DNA from: Cyanobacteria bacterium CYA
Lineage (GTDB): Bacteria > Planctomycetota > Phycisphaerae > Phycisphaerales > UBA1924
Assembly: GCA_008363215.1 (NCBI GenBank)
Contig: RHKP01000002.1
Span: 124,001 to 188,000, forward strand
Direction of reading: 5' to 3'
Length of the DNA: 64,000 nt
Shown piece by piece: positions 45,717-53,804 of the stretch. The stretch's first letter is position 1; each line of letters starts with the position of its first letter. The position numbers and the translations under genes were made by a program. The notes under the pieces are model-generated. The model was not told the origin of the DNA. It ran no database searches and saw nothing but the letters and a program-made list of their open reading frames with translations.

Positions 45717-47540
45717 TCAGACCGCCTGCTCTTTGAGCGAGCCCAATTTTGAACTCAGCCCACGGTTGATGGCATAGTCAACGTGGTACCGCGGCAGGAC
45801 AGCTGCAGTCAGAGCCTCTTCGGACCAGAGTTTCTGCAACTCGGGCAAAGTCCATTGCCCCGTCCGGCGGAGCGCCAGCGTGCCCATAACCGTCTCAATC
45901 AACTGCTGCTCGAACCATTCGCGCGTGACCTGCTCCACGACGGGACGCGCACTGGGAACGTGGCTGAACTTCTTGGCCCAACGATCCACCATGTCCATGA
46001 ACACGCGGAAATCGGCGTTGATCTGAAGAAGATTTTGATCCGGGAGGTAAGAAGCGGCACGATCTTCGAGAAGCGGCGGAATCCGCGTGCCGTCAGCGAC
46101 CGACACCCATTTGACGTTGGGCTCGACCATGCTGTTGACCTCCTCGGCTGTGACGCCGCCGCGGGTCGCGAGGAACAGCGAGTACACGTCGCCCGCGCGA
46201 CCACCTCGCCCGCCACCGCCGCCGCCACCCCCGGAGCCGTTATCGCTCGCCCGCGGCGTGCCGCCCGGGTTCGTCGCGGTGTCGTCGATGGAGTGCTTGC
46301 CGTCCTTCGCTGGACGGTAGCGGCGGAAGTGGAACAAGTCGCGGATGCGCTTGAGACGATCGCGGATTGCGGCACGATGGTCGCCGCCCAGCGACTTCGC
46401 GCTGATCTCCTCTTGGAGTGCTTCGATCTCTTCAGGGAGTTTCTCTCGGAACTCCGCGGCCCATTCCGACCACGGCAACGGCTCACCGTTGTAAATCAGG
46501 TTTGTGCGCGCGATGTTGGCCGTGACCTTCGGCTCCTCCTCTTTCTTGGGCTGAACATAGAGGACAACGCGGTTGCACCCGAAGATGACGCCGAAGCCTT
46601 GGAGGCGGGCCATGCCCGCGCGGGCCGTCACCATTTCGTAGAGTTCGTCCTGGTATAGCGCGGCCACATGGCCGCCGCCTGCAATGTGGCCCGAGTCATC
46701 GTCGATGCCCTCTTTGAGAATCCACCAGTGCGCGTTAGCGGTGGTCAGTTCGACGGTGCCCTTTGCGGCAGCATGGGCGTTGAGCCACGGCTGTTGCCCT
46801 TGGACCTCGCGGAGAAAACTGTGCTTGTCCGACGGCCCCTTTTCCCAGCCTTCGCGGGCGCGGACTGTGATGCCCCTTGGGAAGCAGAAGTACCGCGTGT
46901 TCAGGTAGCGCAGTATCCAGCGGGAGGGCATCGGCGTCCCGGCGGGTGGCTGCATGGTGTTCTGCTTTTCCTTCTCGCCGAGAAGGATGACCATCGTGCC
47001 GTTGTCCTTGATCGGCTCGGGCTTGAGTTCGTCGCCGATGTAGCCCCAGTATTCCGAGCGGCCATCGGGGTGATCCCAGCGCTTCAGCCCGTACTCGGCG
47101 GTCTCCGGGTCGCGCCAAAGGTGAATGATGTACCCGACCCCGTCCTTCCAACTCAGGTAGACCAGCCCCTCCGGGTTCTTTGGCATCGCGGAGATTTTCG
47201 CACCCACGCCGAAGTTCCCTTGCCGGGACTGCTCGTGCATGGAGGACGAAAGTTTGTTGATGTACTCAACCATCTCCTCGCCGGTCATGCCGATGCCGGT
47301 GTCCACGACGGCGAGTTTGTACGCGCCGGTGAGGGCGTGGTGGTGCCACGCGACATCCCAGCGAAGTTCGCCCTCCGATTCGGGCGACTTCTTGATGCTC
47401 TCGATTGCGTTTTGCGTGAGTTCCCGCACGAACTGGAGAGGGGCGCAATCCTCTCCCAACTTTTCCACCATGAAGGTCATGTTGGCGACCGACATGGGGA
47501 GCGTGCGATTGGATGACGGCGCGCTACGACCCTGAGCCAT
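45717..47540 (-). CDS. Hsp90-like (GHKL) ATPase of unknown role
   Basis: A 607-residue protein with an N-terminal Bergerat-fold ATPase: N-box ELTQNAIES (40-48), G1 DTGIGM (80-85) and G2 GNFGVGAK (108-115). This is the HATPase_c_3 type seen in MutL-, MORC- and Hsp90-like proteins rather than kinases. A middle region (to about 400) has beta-rich transducer-like sequence, then an all-Gly stretch (about 437-447) and a helical C-terminus. No kinase His or nuclease motif is visible. AGGAG precedes ATG 47540. Stand-alone GHKL ATPases occur in defence islands, and this one lies in such a region; that role is inferred. Confidence 0.75.
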   Translation of the reverse strand: MAQGRSAPSSNRTLPMSVANMTFMVEKLGEDCAPLQFVRELTQNAIESIKKSPESEGELRWDVAWHHHALTGAYKLAVVDTGIGMTGEEMVEYINKLSSSMHEQSRQGNFGVGAKISAMPKNPEGLVYLSWKDGVGYIIHLWRDPETAEYGLKRWDHPDGRSEYWGYIGDELKPEPIKDNGTMVILLGEKEKQNTMQPPAGTPMPSRWILRYLNTRYFCFPRGITVRAREGWEKGPSDKHSFLREVQGQQPWLNAHAAAKGTVELTTANAHWWILKEGIDDDSGHIAGGGHVAALYQDELYEMVTARAGMARLQGFGVIFGCNRVVLYVQPKKEEEPKVTANIARTNLIYNGEPLPWSEWAAEFREKLPEEIEALQEEISAKSLGGDHRAAIRDRLKRIRDLFHFRRYRPAKDGKHSIDDTATNPGGTPRASDNGSGGGGGGGGRGGRAGDVYSLFLATRGGVTAEEVNSMVEPNVKWVSVADGTRIPPLLEDRAASYLPDQNLLQINADFRVFMDMVDRWAKKFSHVPSARPVVEQVTREWFEQQLIETVMGTLALRRTGQWTLPELQKLWSEEALTAAVLPRYHVDYAINRGLSSKLGSLKEQAV

Positions 47541-47762
47541 GATGTCACTCCTTACCGTGCAGGGCAGGATTACGGCCCCGACATCGGCATGGCGTCGCCC
47601 CGCGGTACCACCGGCAGGTGCGCCCTCGACAATCGAGAGCGGCAGCGGCCAGTCGGCTACCGCGAGGTCAACGGGACAAGTGTACCACCGGGACAGGCAT
47701 CACGCCGACACCGTCGCCCCTGCCATCGTCCGCACCGTCGCCGCACGCACCGCACGATGGAA
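47541..47762. other. Region upstream of the GHKL ATPase gene
   Basis: I see no gene in these 222 nt, which with the two remnants that follow form a stretch of about 570 nt of non-functional DNA. The ATPase promoter is presumably here. Confidence 0.4.
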
Positions 47763-47855
47763 TCACGCGGCGACGGTTGCGGCGGTCACCTCCGACCACG
47801 GCCCCTTCTCCCCGCGCGTGCTCACTCAGCGGAGCATGGAGACAGCGGTCTTCCC
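47763..47855 (-). pseudogene. C-terminal remnant of the 219-residue protein family
   Basis: Read on the minus strand this piece gives KTAVSMLR-stop-VSTRGEKGPWSEV and ends at a stop codon. It matches the end of the decayed copy at 50188 (YMFRWVSTRGEKGPWSEV) more closely than the intact gene at 44727. A TGG to TGA change made the internal stop. It abuts copy 2 of the 209-nt repeat. Confidence 0.75.
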
Positions 47856-48086
47856 GCCGGCGGTTCAACCGCAGCGGGGGGGCCCGGCGCAGCGCCCGCG
47901 GGCGCCTTCGGAGCGGCCTCGCCCCCCCATCGCACGCTCCGCGAGGTCGAACTCGCGTACATCCGCGCCGTGCTGGAGAGCGTGGGCGGCAACAAGACCA
48001 GGGCCGCGGCGATCCTCGGCATCGACCGCAAGTCACTGCGGGAGAAACTCAAGTCGGAGGGTGCTCCCGGAGGCACCCGGGATTGA
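47853..48086 (+). pseudogene. Remnant of a sigma-54 regulator (linker and HTH), repeat copy 2
   Basis: The first 209 nt (47853-48061) repeat 44360-44568 and keep the frame GGSTAAGG... to LREKLKSEG, after which the end differs (GAPGGTRD, stop at 48086). The receiver and AAA+ domains are missing, so no regulator can be made. The only differences from copy 1 are three silent changes. Confidence 0.8.
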
Positions 48087-48112
48087 GTCGGAGGCCGCCA
48101 CATTTCCAACGC

Positions 48113-49627
48113 CTACGGCAGGATCCACAGGTATCCGGCCATCAGCACACCCACCGCGATCAGTGATACGAGCAGGCCTACACGGATCATGTCACGCGAG
48201 GAGACCAGCCCCGTCGCGTAGGCCATCGCGTTGGGCGGCGTCGAGATCGGCATCGACACGGCAAAGCTCACGGTGAGCCCCGCGAGCACGGCCAGGCGTG
48301 CAGCGCTGCGGAGGGTTTCCCCATCGGGGGCCGTGCCGGCGTCCGCGCCCCCGCCGGGCGCCGCCCCCATGGACAGCGCGATCGCCAGCGGCACCAGGAT
48401 GTTGGCCGCAGCCGTGTTGCTCATGAACGTCGCGAAGACCATCCCTCCGGCGATGACCATGAGGGCCAGGGCCCAGCCTTCGGCGTGCCGCAGCGGCGGC
48501 AGCCCGCCGACGTACTCCAGCACGCCGGTCAGGTGGAGGGCGTTGCCCAGCGCCAGGCCGCCCCACATGAGCAGGAGCACATCCCAATCGATCGAGCGCA
48601 CATCGCGGCGATCGAGCACGCCCACGACTGCCAGCAGTGTGGCCGCGATGAGCGCGACGGCGGCGTCGTCGACTCCGTGCCACGAACCGCTCATCCAGGC
48701 CGCAGCAGCGCCGAGGATGACCACGATCGTCGCCCATGCCCGCCACGAGAGTCGCGCGGCCGCGTCGGCACCGCCAGCGTCGCCCCCGAGCGCGAGGGCC
48801 GCCTGTTCGGCGCTGTGCGGCAAGGCGGCGGGGCGAAGCACCGCGCACAGCAGGCCCCCCGTGATCACGAGCATGCCCACGGACAGCGGCGCGGCCATCA
48901 GCACCCACTCGACGAAATTGATCTCGATCCCAATCGCGCGGAGTTGCGAGATGGTGATCGCGTTGGGCGGCGTGCTCACCGGTGTCATAAACCCGCCGAT
49001 GCTTGCCCCGAACGCCACCGCGAGCACGAGCGCCGAGGCGAGCCGGCGCGGTGTGGCCGGCGCTCGCGCCAGCGGCCCCAGAACCGCGAGCATCATGGCG
49101 GCGGTCGCCGTGTTGCTGATCCAGACGGACAGGAACCCGGTGGCGAGGATCACGGCCAACACCAGCCGGTTCGGATGTCTGACGAATGGGCGGACCAGCC
49201 GCAGCGCGATCGCCCGGTCCAGCCCGTGCTTGCGCACGGCCGCGGCCAGCAGGAAGCCCCCCAGGAACAGGATGATTGTGCTCGAAGCGAAGGGCTCGAA
49301 GAATCTGGCGTAACTGAGCGTGCCGGTCCCTGCCAGTCCGCCGCCCCCGCCCCGGTGCGCCAGGAGAAGAACCTCCAGCCCCACGACGCTCAGCGACGCG
49401 GCGAAGAGCGGGACCGCCTCAGTCGCCCACAGGATGGCGGCAAAGACCGCGATCGCCACCGCCCGTCGGCCCAGTTCGCCCATGTCCCCCGGGAGCACGG
49501 CGTAGACCAGAATCGCGGCCGCGAAGGATGCGGGGATGACCACCGCCCGCCAGCGCCGCGTGGCAGCAACCGCGGGTGACTGCTGGGCAGGCGTAGGCTT
49601 GACGTGTTTGTCCTGCACGAGGCTCAT
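48113..49627 (-). CDS. DASS (SLC13) family sodium:anion symporter
   Basis: A 504-residue membrane transporter with about 12 hydrophobic segments. The two inverted-repeat SNT motifs are present: WISNTATAAMM in the first half and MSNTAAANILVPL in the second, each followed by a TPPNA segment (STPPNAITISQL and STPPNAMAY). This defines the divalent anion:Na+ symporters that carry dicarboxylates, citrate or sulfate. Two cytoplasmic basic segments precede the first helix. ATG 49627 fits the family N-terminus. No catabolic genes are adjacent; the NtrC-like pair nearby could regulate such a transporter (DctBD-like), but this is speculation. Confidence 0.9.
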   Translation of the reverse strand: MSLVQDKHVKPTPAQQSPAVAATRRWRAVVIPASFAAAILVYAVLPGDMGELGRRAVAIAVFAAILWATEAVPLFAASLSVVGLEVLLLAHRGGGGGLAGTGTLSYARFFEPFASSTIILFLGGFLLAAAVRKHGLDRAIALRLVRPFVRHPNRLVLAVILATGFLSVWISNTATAAMMLAVLGPLARAPATPRRLASALVLAVAFGASIGGFMTPVSTPPNAITISQLRAIGIEINFVEWVLMAAPLSVGMLVITGGLLCAVLRPAALPHSAEQAALALGGDAGGADAAARLSWRAWATIVVILGAAAAWMSGSWHGVDDAAVALIAATLLAVVGVLDRRDVRSIDWDVLLLMWGGLALGNALHLTGVLEYVGGLPPLRHAEGWALALMVIAGGMVFATFMSNTAAANILVPLAIALSMGAAPGGGADAGTAPDGETLRSAARLAVLAGLTVSFAVSMPISTPPNAMAYATGLVSSRDMIRVGLLVSLIAVGVLMAGYLWILP

Positions 49628-49707
49628 GGTGCGCAGGGTAGCGCCGGGTAGCGACGGGTGCGCCGCCGTTCGTCGAGGCCTGAGCATGGGCGCCGTGCCT
49701 TGGGCCC

Positions 49708-50188
49708 ATCACCAACTTCATCCAGGGCGTTCCCAAGACCACCGACGCCGACCGCGCCACGATCGGCATCACGGTGAAAGACACGGGCTCTTCGCCCGTG
49801 CCACCCCCCGCCACCGCGCCGCGGGTCTCGATCGCGCTCGGGGACCGTCTGACGCACACGCGGTGGATCGTGGACTCCGCCACGCCCCTGCGCCTGGCCC
49901 GTCCCCGGCTGCGAGGTGTGGATGAAACTCGTGGACGATGCGGGCACGCTCCCGCCCGGCGCCGCCGCGCCGCCGCCCGCGCCGGCGGGCGATGGGTCTC
50001 CGATCGGCCCGCCGCCGGGCGACCCTTCCACCTTCACCTACCACGGCCTCGCCACCCGCGCGCACCACCGGGCCGAGTTCCCTCTCTCGGCCCGCGGCAA
50101 GAGCGCGGTCTACATGTTCCGCTGGGTGAGCACCCGCGGGGAGAAGGGGCCGTGGTCGGAGGTCGCAAGTGCGACGGTGGCGGCGTGA
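49708..50188 (+). pseudogene. Frameshifted, 5'-truncated copy of the 219-residue protein family
   Basis: From 49708 the frame reads ITNFIQGVPKTTDADRATIGITV, matching the middle of the intact protein at 44727 (SDAEKAALGITV). After LRLARP near 49905 the homology moves to another frame (GCEVWMKLVDDAG) and then runs to the end (FRWVSTRGEKGPWSEV, stop at 50188). About 100 N-terminal codons are missing, and one frameshift is present. The rest of 49628-50233 holds no gene. Confidence 0.75.
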
Positions 50189-50214
50189 TATCAGCACACC
50201 GGACAGACACCGGC

Positions 50215-50220
50215 TATCAT
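50215..50220 (+). promoter_or_regulatory. Possible -10 element of the membrane protein/TIR cassette
   Basis: TATCAT lies 13 nt before the chosen ATG at 50234; no Shine-Dalgarno sequence is seen and no good -35 is found. Confidence 0.3.
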
Positions 50221-50233
50221 GCGCCGGTGCAGC

Positions 50234-50662
50234 ATGGATGCCGACGAAAAACTTGCCAAGCACGTTGAACTGATCCAAGGCGTCATCAACCGGATGGCGG
50301 GCAACTCCTTCGTGCTGAAAGGGTGGACTGTCACGCTGGTTGCCGGACTGTTCGCGCTCGCCGCGAGCGGCGGCAACTGGATGTACGCCGCGCTCGGGCT
50401 GCTGCCTTCGATTTCGTTCTGGTGGCTCGATGCCTACTACCTTCGGCAAGAGCGCCTATTCCGTAAACTGCACGACGCGGCGCGGAGGGGCGAACTTCAA
50501 GGTGACCTATATTCCATGAACACCGCGAAGTATTCCGAGAGTGTGTCGGGACTGTTCTCCACCGCGTTCTCCAAGAGCGTGCTCGCGCTTCATGGCGTCG
50601 TCGTGGCGGTCGTGGTCGCCGTCACAATCATCCTCTGGAATCACGCAGCGAAAGGACCGTGA
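50234..50662 (+). CDS. Small three-helix membrane protein, partner of the TIR gene
   Basis: A 142-residue protein with hydrophobic segments at about 28-46, 49-69 and 117-135 and a cytoplasmic, charged middle (RQERLFRKLHDAARRGELQ). I have the impression that similar small membrane proteins (SFVLKGWTVTLVA and YYLRQERLF segments) often sit next to DUF1863 TIR proteins, but I cannot verify this here. It has no SLOG, SIR2 or Macro domain, so it is not ThsA. By position it may be the effector that permeabilises the membrane, or an anchor. The start at 50234 is preferred to ATG 50219 because the sequence there fits a short leader. The TIR gene starts 3 nt after its stop. Confidence 0.8.
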   Translation: MDADEKLAKHVELIQGVINRMAGNSFVLKGWTVTLVAGLFALAASGGNWMYAALGLLPSISFWWLDAYYLRQERLFRKLHDAARRGELQGDLYSMNTAKYSESVSGLFSTAFSKSVLALHGVVVAVVVAVTIILWNHAAKGP

Positions 50663-50665
50663 CTC

Positions 50666-51163
50666 ATGGCACGTCGGGTTTTCTACAGCTTCCATTACCA
50701 CCCGGACAACTGGCGGGCGTCGCAGGTGCGGAACATTGGCGCGATCGAGGGAAACCGCCCCGCCACCGACAACGAGTGGGAGAGCATCGTCAAAGCGGGC
50801 GACGACCGGATCAAGCGGTGGATTGCCGACCAAATGGACGGCACGTCCTGCACGGTCGTCCTCATAGGCGCGGAGACGGCGGGCCGGAAGTGGATCAATC
50901 ACGAGATCATCAAGGCATGGAACGACGGAAAGGGCGTGGTCGGGGTCTACGTTCATAACCTGCTCGACCAAAGCGGCCTGCGCACCTCCAAGGGACAAAA
51001 CCCCTTCGACTCGATAAGACTCGGTGACAATGGCCCGCCGCTCTCATCCGTCGTGAAGGCGTATGACCCGTCAGGGTGGGACAGCAAGGACGTTTACGCC
51101 AGCATCTCCAACGGTCTTTCTGGCTGGATCGACGAAGCGGTCAGTATCCGCGCGAATCGTTGA
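50666..51163 (+). CDS. Thoeris ThsB-like TIR domain protein (DUF1863/MTH538 type)
   Basis: A 165-residue single-domain protein. Typical pattern: MARRVFYSFHY at the start, CTVVLIGAETAGRKWINHEI (62-81) with the probable catalytic Glu80, VVGVYVHNL (91-99), and the family's SKGQNPFDSI segment. This is the family of ThsB of Thoeris, which turns NAD into a cyclic ADP-ribose-type signal on phage infection. Here no ThsA follows; the next gene is convergent. The ribosome-binding site lies inside the preceding gene, so translation is coupled with the membrane protein. Catalysis is inferred from the family. Confidence 0.85.
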   Translation: MARRVFYSFHYHPDNWRASQVRNIGAIEGNRPATDNEWESIVKAGDDRIKRWIADQMDGTSCTVVLIGAETAGRKWINHEIIKAWNDGKGVVGVYVHNLLDQSGLRTSKGQNPFDSIRLGDNGPPLSSVVKAYDPSGWDSKDVYASISNGLSGWIDEAVSIRANR

Positions 51164-51193
51164 CGGGCACCTCTGTGCGCCGCGGTTGCGAAC

Positions 51194-51222
51194 GCCGGGG
51201 GCTGCCGCCCCCCGGCACCCCC
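51194..51222 (+). repeat. 29-nt GC-rich palindromic element, copy A
   Basis: The element can form an 8-bp stem (51194-51201 with 51209-51216) and ends in a C-run. It lies between the convergent ends of the TIR gene and the methyltransferase gene. The same 29 nt occur at 55131-55159 in inverted orientation, and with one change at 57909-57937. Confidence 0.85.
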
Positions 51223-51229
51223 CGCATGG

Positions 51230-52573
51230 TCAATGCCCGTTCCGTGTAACCACCTCCGCTCGTGCGGGCTTCTTCTTGCCGCCCTTGCCTGTGTGGGCGT
51301 GCACGACGAACTCGTAGAGTTCCTTCTTGCTCGTCCGCTTGCGGATCGTTTCGACCCGCACATCGACGAACCCGGCATCCTCGAACAGGGCGGCGTAGAT
51401 GCCCTCGACCGGGAGCATGGTGTCGTAGAACTTGCTGTTGCCGACGATGTAGTGGCAGCGAGCGCCGGGGGCAAGGACTTGCTTCAAGCCGACGATGTGA
51501 GCCTTGATGTCCTCGAAGTACTTATGAACGTAGCGGCCCAGCAGCGCGTGGCCCTTGCCGATATCGCGCACGATGCGGTCGAAGTGCCGGAAGGGGATCT
51601 CGCCGTGGCCGTTGGGGGTCCAAGTGTTAAGCAGGCTCGTCGCGCAGCCCCACGTGCCGCCGATGGCCTTCCAGTCGAGTTCCCCCGCGGCCCGGCCGTC
51701 GGAGAGGTAGCCGAGCCAGTACATGTAGGGACGGAGCTCGCGGATGTAGGACATCCGGTTGGGGTAGGGCGGCGACGTGATGACAGCCGTGTAACGCGCG
51801 CCGCCGTCGATCAAGACGCTCGGAAGGTCGCGTGAGTCACCCAGGAACACGCGGCCATCGGCGGCGGGCGGCTCGACGCCGAGGCTGTCGGCCACTTCGT
51901 TCGCCGCGGACACGAACGCATCGGCGAGGCGGGCCGCCGCCCGAGCAGGAGTTTCCTCCACCAAGCCCGCATCCTCGTCGCGCTTCTTGAACGACATGGA
52001 TTGGTGCCCGAAGGAGACGTTGGCGCTCTGGATCATCACGCGGCAGAATGCGACGGCGAGCAGGTCGGAAACGCCGGCGGTTCGCTCGCGCGACGGGTTG
52101 CGGACGCCGTCGCACAAGGTCGCGAGTGTGTGCAACGTGGGGGCATCCCACCACTTCTCGATCTGGTGCAGGTCGGGCTTCCACGCCCCGGCGTCGGGGT
52201 CGCGGGCCTTGTCAGCGATGCGTGCGGCGGCGGCACGAACCGCGCGAGCAACGCCGTCATCGAACCGGGTTAGTTTCAGGTTGCCGAGCCAGACCAGGAA
52301 CGGGTTGATGTCCACCGCGTGGCAGCGGATGCCCAGCGAAGCGCAGGCAAGCGGCGTAGTGCCGGTGCCGGAGAAGGGTTCGAGGACAAACTCGTCAGGG
52401 CCGGACTGCCTGAGCAGTTCACGGACCAGGTGGAGCGAGTACGCGGGCGTGAGGCGGAGCCACCCGTGCCGCCCGATCGCGACATTACCCCGGAACGTGA
52501 GGTGGTCGCGTCGTCCAAGACCGATGGGAGGCTTCCCGTTGGTTACAGGATGGCCGAAGAGGTCCGTGTTCAT
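51230..52573 (-). CDS. DNA methyltransferase (N4-cytosine/N6-adenine type)
   Basis: A 447-residue DNA methyltransferase. Motif I is EPFSGTGTTPLACASLG (65-81), followed by CHAVDINPF; the catalytic motif IV is SPPY (about residue 266) in ITSPPYPNRMSYI. The SPPY form and the order FxGxG before SPPY fit N4-cytosine or N6-adenine enzymes of the beta/alpha mixed group. A target-recognition-like insert of about 180 residues lies between the motifs. Its ATG overlaps the stop of the upstream gene by 4 nt, so the two genes are coupled; that gene is probably the matching endonuclease. Confidence 0.88.
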   Translation of the reverse strand: MNTDLFGHPVTNGKPPIGLGRRDHLTFRGNVAIGRHGWLRLTPAYSLHLVRELLRQSGPDEFVLEPFSGTGTTPLACASLGIRCHAVDINPFLVWLGNLKLTRFDDGVARAVRAAAARIADKARDPDAGAWKPDLHQIEKWWDAPTLHTLATLCDGVRNPSRERTAGVSDLLAVAFCRVMIQSANVSFGHQSMSFKKRDEDAGLVEETPARAAARLADAFVSAANEVADSLGVEPPAADGRVFLGDSRDLPSVLIDGGARYTAVITSPPYPNRMSYIRELRPYMYWLGYLSDGRAAGELDWKAIGGTWGCATSLLNTWTPNGHGEIPFRHFDRIVRDIGKGHALLGRYVHKYFEDIKAHIVGLKQVLAPGARCHYIVGNSKFYDTMLPVEGIYAALFEDAGFVDVRVETIRKRTSKKELYEFVVHAHTGKGGKKKPARAEVVTRNGH

Positions 52574-53376
52574 TTCAAGAGCCCCTCGAACACGGCCAGT
52601 GTCTCGGCCTTGATCGCGGCTGAGTTGCGGCGGAAGAACGCCGCAAGGTCGTACCCGAGCACTTCGCGGCAGAAGACGTACGTGGAGTCGGTCGCGGTGC
52701 CGTTCACGGTCCCGCGAAGGATGAGCCAGTGGGCGCGTTGATATCGCTCCGCCAAGTTGTCGGGAATCTGCACCGAGAGGAGCACCATCACCGGCAGGTA
52801 GCGGTGCGCGAAGGCGTTGGCCGCGTTCGACACGTCGGCGTTCTGGCGCTTCGCGTCGTTGCTCTTGTACCCCTGGCGCACCTCGAATACGCACCCCTCA
52901 AGGCCGGCGGCGTCCTCACGTTTCAAGCCAACGTGGTCGGTCGCCTCCGCGAGCCACGCGGACGCGCGCTTGCGGGCTGCCGAGGACGCGATTCTCTCCA
53001 GCGGGATGCGCCCATCAAGCGCGAGCGAACGCGCCTTGGCCCCCTTGGCTTTCACCTTGTAGGACCAGGTTGCATCGGCGGAGGAGAGGCCGAGCGTGTC
53101 TTGCAGGACGTTCTGGAACACCAACTGGCAACTCAGCCCGATCTGCCGATACACCGAGGTCATGCCGCCAGCGGCTTTGTGGGCCGCGTAAACCAGCGGC
53201 GAATCGAGGCCGAACCAGCCGTAGAACTCATCCTCCCTATAGATCTGCTGGAATCGCGCGAGCGTGATTCCATCGCCCTTGCCGTGCCCGAAAGCGGGCT
53301 TGTAGTTGAGACAGACCCGCAGGGCGCTGCGGATCAGGCTCAGGTATTTCTCATCTTGGGGTTCCACTTCGCTCAT
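52570..53376 (-). CDS. Putative restriction endonuclease paired with the methyltransferase
   Basis: A 268-residue protein that I do not recognise firmly. The segment GCVFEVRQGYKSNDAKRQNA (about 165-184) has the strand-then-Glu-x-x-x-x-Lys look of a PD-(D/E)XK core, and the ATGA overlap with the methyltransferase gene is the usual arrangement for type II restriction-modification pairs. The family's acidic residue upstream is not clearly seen. It could instead be a specificity or accessory protein. ATG 53376 begins the conserved-looking part (MSEVEPQDEKYLSLIRSAL). Confidence 0.55.
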   Translation of the reverse strand: MSEVEPQDEKYLSLIRSALRVCLNYKPAFGHGKGDGITLARFQQIYREDEFYGWFGLDSPLVYAAHKAAGGMTSVYRQIGLSCQLVFQNVLQDTLGLSSADATWSYKVKAKGAKARSLALDGRIPLERIASSAARKRASAWLAEATDHVGLKREDAAGLEGCVFEVRQGYKSNDAKRQNADVSNAANAFAHRYLPVMVLLSVQIPDNLAERYQRAHWLILRGTVNGTATDSTYVFCREVLGYDLAAFFRRNSAAIKAETLAVFEGLLK

Positions 53377-53403
53377 GGTACGCCTTGCCCGCACGCTCGC
53401 CGG

Positions 53404-53544
53404 TCATGCCAATACCGTGTCCAGATCGTTCAGCCGATGCTGCCACACCCAGTCGATGCCTTCGGCGGCCTGCGTTCCGAGATAGCCGGGGTCGAACGAT
53501 CCCCCGAGCATGAGCGTGTACGGGACGGACTCGCCATAGGTCAT
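53404..53544 (-). pseudogene. Orphan C-terminal coding fragment
   Basis: An open frame reading MTYGESVPYTLMLGGSFDPG and ending in RLNDLDTVLA has codon use like a real gene. The same frame stays open upstream to about 53740 (THEPLVELIDRGCDIG precedes the ATG) but has no good start codon or ribosome-binding site. It may be the tail of a lost gene or a 46-residue protein. No family is recognised. It lies 28 nt before the putative endonuclease gene. Confidence 0.35.
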
Positions 53545-53804
53545 GCCGATGTCGCAGCCTCTGTCGATCAGTTCAACCAGTGGTTCATGCGTTTCGCGTC
53601 CTGCTCCGGGTTTTCCGCTGCTTCCGCTGGGCCATCGACCCAGTATACGGGAGACGTTTGGGTGTGTCCAACCGGCGGCACGCCGACCCCTCTTCTTCGA
53701 GTACTCAGAGTATCGCGGTGAAATCGCACGTGCGTCCGGCCAATGCGCCGTTCAGCGCCCGCCCAGCGCCGCCGGGTCGAGTACGCGCCGCCGCTGTGGT
53801 GTCT

